The notes below the pieces were generated by a model that was given only the letters and a program-made list of their open reading frames with translations, was not told the origin of the DNA and searched no databases. The translations under genes and the position numbers were made by a program. DNA of 64,000 nt from Kitasatospora setae KM-6054. GTDB lineage: Bacteria > Actinomycetota > Actinomycetes > Streptomycetales > Streptomycetaceae. The stretch is from contig NC_016109.1 in the NCBI RefSeq assembly GCF_000269985.1, forward strand, positions 2,232,001 to 2,296,000, read 5' to 3'. Numbering within the stretch: the stretch's first letter is position 1; every line of letters begins with the position of its first letter. Shown here one piece after another: positions 58,214 through 64,000 of the stretch.

Positions 58214-59719
58214 TCAGCGGAGCGTGTTCGCCGCGGCGACCGCGCGGAGCACCGCCGCCGCCTTGTTGCGGCACTCGGTGTCCTCCGCGTGCGGGTCGGA
58301 GTCGGCGACCACGCCGGCGCCCGCCTGGACGTACGCCGTCTCGTCGCGGATCACCGCCGTCCGGATGGCGATCGCCGTGTCGGAGTCGCCGGCGAAGTCC
58401 AGGTAGCCGACGCAGCCGCCGTACAGGCCGCGGCGGGTGGGTTCGAGCTCCTCGATGATCTGCATGGCGCGCGGCTTGGGCGCGCCGGAGAGGGTGCCGG
58501 CCGGGAAGCAGGCGGTGAGGACGTCGAGCGCGCTGCGCTCGGGGGCGACCCTGCCGGTGACGGTGGAGACGATGTGCATGACGTGGCTGTAGCGCTCGAT
58601 GGTCATGAACTCGACCACCTCGACCGAGCCGGGTTCGCAGACCCGGCCGAGGTCGTTGCGGCCGAGGTCGACGAGCATCAGGTGCTCGGCCCGCTCCTTG
58701 GGGTCGGCGAGCAGCTCGGCGGCGAGCTCGGCGTCCTCGTGCGGGGTGGCGCCGCGGTGCCGGGTGCCGGCGATCGGGTGCAGCATGGCCTCGCCGCCGG
58801 CCACCTTGACCAGCGCCTCGGGGCTGGAGCCGACCACGTCGAAGCCGCCCTCGGCGCCGCCGTCCGGGCCGGGGAAGCGGAACAGGTACATGTACGGGCT
58901 GGGGTTGGTGGTGCGCAGGACGCGGTAGACGTCGAGCGCGGAGGCCGGGCAGGGCGCCTCGAAGCGCTGCGAGGGCACCACCTGGAACGCCTCGCCGGCC
59001 CGGATCCGCTCCTTCACCACCTCGACGGCCTTGCGGTACGGCTCGCCGCCGAACGGCGAGTGCGCGTCGACCGCGGTCGGGGTGTACGTGGCGAGGCCGG
59101 GGTCGACCGGGCGGCGCAGGTCGGCCTCCATCGCGTCGAGCCGGGCGACGGCGTCGGCGTGCGCCTCGTCGACGCCGGTGGCCAGGTCGTTGTGGTTGAC
59201 CGCGTTGGCGATCAGCAGCACGGTGCCGTCGGCGTGGTCGAGGACGGCCAGGTCGGTGGCGAGCAGCAGGGTCAGCTCGGGCAGCTTCAGGTCGTCCGGG
59301 GTGAGGTTCGGGAGCTTCTCCAGCCGGCGGACCACGTCGTAGCCGAGGTAGCCGACCAGGCCGCCGGTGAGCGGCGGGAGGCCGTCGTCCGGGTGCCGGG
59401 GGGTGTGCAGGGCGGCCAGGGTGGCGCGCAGCACCTCCAGCGGGTCGCCGGCGGTGGGGATGCCGACGGGGGGTTCGCCGAGCCAGCGGGCGCCGCCGTC
59501 CGGGCCGACGGTCAGGACCGCGCCGGAGCGCACGCCGACGAAGGAGTACCGGGCCCAGCTGCGGCCCTGCTCGGCGGACTCCAGCAGGAAGGTGCCGGGC
59601 CGCTCGGCGGCGAGGCTGCGGTACACGCCGATCGGGGTGAGGCCGTCCGCCAGGAGCCGGCGGGTGACGGGGATGACCCGGGTGTCAGCGGCGAGCGAGC
59701 GGAAAGCCTCAAGTTCCAT
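58214..59719 (-). CDS. trpE: Anthranilate synthase component I
   Basis: A 501-residue chorismate-binding enzyme; converts chorismate and ammonia to anthranilate. LLES near residue 47 resembles the tryptophan-feedback LLES motif, and [38 protein letters not shown] and [11 protein letters not shown] are catalytic-domain landmarks. ATG 59719 is used. The gene is 45 bases after hisI on the same strand. No separate trpG is in the window. Confidence 0.95.
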   Translation of the reverse strand: MELEAFRSLAADTRVIPVTRRLLADGLTPIGVYRSLAAERPGTFLLESAEQGRSWARYSFVGVRSGAVLTVGPDGGARWLGEPPVGIPTAGDPLEVLRATLAALHTPRHPDDGLPPLTGGLVGYLGYDVVRRLEKLPNLTPDDLKLPELTLLLATDLAVLDHADGTVLLIANAVNHNDLATGVDEAHADAVARLDAMEADLRRPVDPGLATYTPTAVDAHSPFGGEPYRKAVEVVKERIRAGEAFQVVPSQRFEAPCPASALDVYRVLRTTNPSPYMYLFRFPGPDGGAEGGFDVVGSSPEALVKVAGGEAMLHPIAGTRHRGATPHEDAELAAELLADPKERAEHLMLVDLGRNDLGRVCEPGSVEVVEFMTIERYSHVMHIVSTVTGRVAPERSALDVLTACFPAGTLSGAPKPRAMQIIEELEPTRRGLYGGCVGYLDFAGDSDTAIAIRTAVIRDETAYVQAGAGVVADSDPHAEDTECRNKAAAVLRAVAAANTLR

Positions 59720-59764
59720 GGAACACCGTTCGAATGGGAGGGACGGGGCCGGTCGGGTGACAGG

Positions 59765-60139
59765 CTACTGGGCGAGCGGCAGCACGTCGGCGTCGAAGCA
59801 GGTCCGGTCGCCGGTGTGGCAGGCCGCGCCGACCTGGTCGACCTTGACCAGCAGGGTGTCGCCGTCGCAGTCCAGGGCGACCTGCCTGACGTGCTGGACG
59901 TGGCCGGAGGTGTCGCCCTTCACCCAGTACTCGGCGCGGCTGCGGCTCCAGTAGGTGCACCGGCCGGTGGTCAGGGTGCGGTGCAGCGCCTCGTCGTCCA
60001 TCCAGCCGAGCATCAGCACCTCGCCGGTGTCGTACTGCTGGGCGACGGCGGGCAGCAGGCCGTCCGGGGTGCGCTTGAGACGGGCGGCGATCGCCGGGTC
60101 CAGTGCGGTGCTGCCGGGGGCGGCGGGAGTGGTCGACAT
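59765..60139 (-). CDS. hisI: Phosphoribosyl-AMP cyclohydrolase
   Basis: A 124-residue enzyme that opens the purine ring of PR-AMP in histidine synthesis. [21 protein letters not shown] and the zinc/Mg residues CDGD and CHTGDRTCF are present. A fused HisE domain is absent, so this is the stand-alone form usual in actinomycetes. ATG 60139 is set by homology. Confidence 0.95.
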   Translation of the reverse strand: MSTTPAAPGSTALDPAIAARLKRTPDGLLPAVAQQYDTGEVLMLGWMDDEALHRTLTTGRCTYWSRSRAEYWVKGDTSGHVQHVRQVALDCDGDTLLVKVDQVGAACHTGDRTCFDADVLPLAQ

Positions 60140-60281
60140 GGCCCCATTCTCGCAGGCCCGGACCGGCCCCCGGCCAGGCCGCCGGACGCGGCCCGCACCG
60201 CCGGCCGAAATCACTTCCCCCACCCGGTAACCTGCTCTCCGCGGAATACCGAACTGCTTTGCCACAGGGGGGATTTGTCGA

Positions 60282-60980
60282 ATGAGCGGATACCAGCAGC
60301 AGCCTTTTCCGGCGGTCGCGTACGGGGATTACCGGCTCCAGCGAACCGCAGGTGAGCACCTGTATCCGGGCGAGCCGATGTTCGGCACCTGGGCGGTCGA
60401 ATTGGACCGCCTCCTGCCGCTCTGGTGGGACCGCGACACCGTTCGCGCGGCCGGTTTCGCTCCTCTCGTCTGGGCGATGAACTTCTTCAAGTCGCTCTGG
60501 CGCGGACTCTGGCTGTACTTCCTGCCGCGCTGGGCCGTCGACCTCTTCGGACCGAGCCGGTACGGGCGCCGCCCGTACGGCCTGTCGCTGACCCGGCGGG
60601 CCTACCGGGCGCTGCGCCGCCCGCTGCACGGCGGCTCCTGGCACGGCCCGGCGGGCTCCACCGCCTGGCTGTTCTGGCGGGCCGTCCGGACCACCGCCGG
60701 CGAGAAGCTGAAGGCCGACCACGACCTGTTCACCCTGCTGGTCAGCGACCGCCGACTGCTGGTGCTCAGCCGCTGGACGGCGGGCCAGTCCGACGACCAC
60801 TACCGGGCCACCCCGCTGATCGAACTGCCGGTCGGCAGCTGGTGGCTGCGCCCGGACACCCCGAACGACGTCTGGGCGCACCGGCAGGACCTGCTGTTCG
60901 CGGACGGCTCCTGGCTGGCGCTGGCCTTCGAGAACGAGGCCGACCTGCACGCCTTCCGCGCGGTGGCCGGCGGCCGCTGA
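60282..60980 (+). CDS. Protein of unknown function
   Basis: A 232-residue Trp- and Arg-rich protein (for example [44 protein letters not shown]). The hydrophobic part (about residues 60-82) may sit at the membrane. The second half ([35 protein letters not shown]) looks like a PH- or SHOCT-like beta domain, but this is only a pattern match. GGGGGG lies upstream of ATG 60282. It ends 91 bases before the convergent WXG-like gene. Confidence 0.7.
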   Translation: MSGYQQQPFPAVAYGDYRLQRTAGEHLYPGEPMFGTWAVELDRLLPLWWDRDTVRAAGFAPLVWAMNFFKSLWRGLWLYFLPRWAVDLFGPSRYGRRPYGLSLTRRAYRALRRPLHGGSWHGPAGSTAWLFWRAVRTTAGEKLKADHDLFTLLVSDRRLLVLSRWTAGQSDDHYRATPLIELPVGSWWLRPDTPNDVWAHRQDLLFADGSWLALAFENEADLHAFRAVAGGR

Positions 60981-61021
60981 GCCGCCGGGCGGGCCCCGCC
61001 GTCGCGGTGGGGCCCGCTGCC

Positions 61022-61071
61022 GGTCGGCCCGCCGGTCGGCCCGCCGGTCGGCCCGCCGGTCAGCCCGCCGG

Positions 61072-61077
<6 letters not shown>
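61022..61077. repeat. Tandem GGTCGGCCCGCC repeats
   Basis: Four 12-bp units (61022-61069, the fourth with one change) and a partial fifth, in the gap between convergent genes and reaching the last codons of the WXG-like gene. Possibly a structured end of transcription. Confidence 0.75.
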
Positions 61078-62918
<1,841 letters not shown>

Positions 62919-62922
<4 letters not shown>

Positions 62923-63233
62923 CGTCCACCGCCCATGGTGCCCGCCAGGTAGTCCTCGTGGTCCGTGTAGTTCCGTGAGACCCCGGACAGCCCGTGCGCG
63001 CTGCCGTTCACCGCGCTGCCGATCACCCCGACGTTCTCGCGGCTGGCCCCGGCGTGCTCCTGGTACGCCGCGGCCAGGTGCTGGGCGTTCGGCAGGTGCC
63101 CGAAGGCGTCCGACGAGATGGTGATCGCGGCGGTCGCGGCGGCGATCCGCTCCAACTGCTCGGCCTGCTCGGCCAGCAGCGACGAGTACCGTTCGAGCGC
63201 GCCCGGCTCGACCTGAAATCCGCTGTCCCCCAT
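62919..63233 (-). CDS. EspC-like/WXG100-type small protein (type VII secretion substrate family)
   Basis: A 104-residue helical protein: GFQVEPGALERYSSLLAEQAEQLERIAAATAAI (helix 1), FGHLPNAQHLAAAYQEHAGASRENVGVIGSAV (helix 2). The pattern matches EspC/DUF2580 proteins, which are secreted or co-secreted by ESX systems and form helical hairpins. AAAGG is 8 bases before the ATG. Overlaps the start of the large WXG-like gene (ATGA), so the two are translationally coupled and probably form a complex. Confidence 0.75.
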
Positions 63234-63429
63234 GACAGTTGCCTTTCTCTGGCATCCCTCTGACAGGCGGGTCATCCTACTGATCAGCATGCAAAGGACA
63301 GGCAAACCGACGGCCGGACCAGGAGCCCGGACCAGGAGCGCCGGACCGGCCGGAGCCGGCGGGAACCCGAAAGCACTGACGCGGCCGCCGCCCTGCCCCC
63401 AGAATGGCCTGGGATCCAAGGGGGTTGGG

Positions 63430-63939
63430 ATGAGCGGACGACAGAAGGCTTTCCTCGCGGGCGTGCTGGCCGCACTCGCCGTCGCGGCGGCGGTCCTGCT
63501 CTGGCCCGCCCCGAAGCACCCGGCCGCCGCACCCCCGCCGCCCAGCCCCTCCCCCAGCCCGACCCCGAACCCCAGCCCGTCGAAGACGTACCCGTACCCG
63601 TTCTACCCGCCGGGGACGTGCCTGGTGGTGCCGTGGCTCAGCGACGTCAGGACGACCGCGGTGGTGCCCTGTGACCAGCCGCACGACTCGGAGACGATCT
63701 CCGTCGGGGTGCTGCCGGACGGGCTGACCACCGACGGCAAGATCATCCAGGCCGCCCTGGCGCTCTGCAAGGACCAGTACACCGCGGTCGAACAGCGGCA
63801 GGGCGGGACGACGCCGTACTACAACAGCCCGCTCGCCCTCGGCGCGCAGTACTACCAGCAGGGCTTCCGGGACATCAGCTGCGCGGTGACCGTCAGCAAC
63901 CAGCACGACAACCGCAAGCTGACCGCCCCGCTCCGCTGA
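63430..63939 (+). CDS. Membrane-anchored septum-formation-like protein
   Basis: A 169-residue protein: an N-terminal TM helix (about residues 8-25), a Pro/Ser spacer (PSPSPSPTPNPSPSK), then PPGTCLVVPW...VVPCDQPHDSE, the Cys/QPH pattern of septum-formation-domain proteins (PF13845). Further Cys at ALCKDQY and DISCAV suggest disulfides. AAGGGGG precedes the ATG. Divergent from the EspC-like gene across 196 bp. Confidence 0.72.
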   Translation: MSGRQKAFLAGVLAALAVAAAVLLWPAPKHPAAAPPPPSPSPSPTPNPSPSKTYPYPFYPPGTCLVVPWLSDVRTTAVVPCDQPHDSETISVGVLPDGLTTDGKIIQAALALCKDQYTAVEQRQGGTTPYYNSPLALGAQYYQQGFRDISCAVTVSNQHDNRKLTAPLR

Positions 63940-63992
63940 CGCACCGTCACCCGCCGCCCCGATCCCGCGCTGACGCCCCGTAGGCTGGCTCC

Positions 63993-64000
63993 ATGGTGAG
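63993..64000 (+). CDS. Possible start of the next gene (window end)
   Basis: ATG GTG AG, cut by the window. TAGGCT at 63981-63986 is placed so that the ATG is at the transcript start (leaderless). Too short to identify. Confidence 0.3.

Overview
The window is high-GC DNA with GTG/TTG starts, ATGA/GTGA overlaps, purine-rich ribosome binding sites and very GC-rich wobble positions. The genes and their order (rpsA, polA, liv transporter, ANTAR regulator, pyk, gltBD, lgt, trpBA/trpM/trpC, trpE, hisI) are those of a Streptomycetaceae chromosome core (Streptomyces or Kitasatospora). No integrase, transposase, plasmid gene or CRISPR array was seen.

Layout. 1-3551: treY (left end cut) and treZ, the trehalose-from-glycogen pathway. 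3608-5831: a two-gene (split) transketolase divergent from soxR, sharing a perfect 20-bp SoxR-type palindrome. 5923-7774: a DUF574 methyltransferase and a sulfurtransferase. 7802-9725: an XRE/TPR-like regulator followed by a stand-alone TIR-domain protein. 10154-16669: coaE, a phosphodiesterase-like enzyme, a metallo-beta-lactamase-fold hydrolase, an MMPL exporter and rpsA with a strong promoter and long leader. 17174-24767: methyltransferase, hrpB-type helicase, GNAT enzyme, polA, hotdog thioesterase. 24852-31664: a membrane-anchored protein and the five-gene branched-chain amino acid ABC transporter livKHMGF, with a large hairpin after livK. 31749-33490: ANTAR response regulator, tRNA-Leu(CAA) and an HTH/LAGLIDADG-like gene broken by an exact 22-bp tandem duplication. 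33537-39956: lipoproteins, pyk, a Tat-exported 5'-nucleotidase with a possible PHO box, and a GNAT enzyme. 40035-42419: aldehyde dehydrogenase and an XRE/DUF5753 regulator. 42790-48838: gltB-gltD with a distant promoter and structured leader. 49265-52693: VIT-family transporter, lgt, a DsbA-like thioredoxin and a MauE-like protein. 52823-60139: the tryptophan region (trpA, trpB, tiny trpM, trpC, DUF2752, HGxxPAAW, Trp-region membrane protein, trpE) and hisI. 60282-63939: a protein of unknown function, an EspC-like/WXG-like pair and a septum-formation-like lipid- or membrane-anchored protein; a further gene may start at 63993.

How it fits together. Most of the window is housekeeping metabolism: trehalose and glycolysis, CoA, glutamate, tryptophan and histidine synthesis, DNA replication/repair and translation. 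The signals most worth following are the SoxR-palindrome between soxR and the split transketolase, with both predicted transcripts leaderless; the 22-bp duplication that breaks the gene after tRNA-Leu; the regulator/TIR pair; the type VII secretion-like substrate pair at the right end; the candidate PHO box; and the gltB leader, which starts with a possible leaderless 16-codon peptide.
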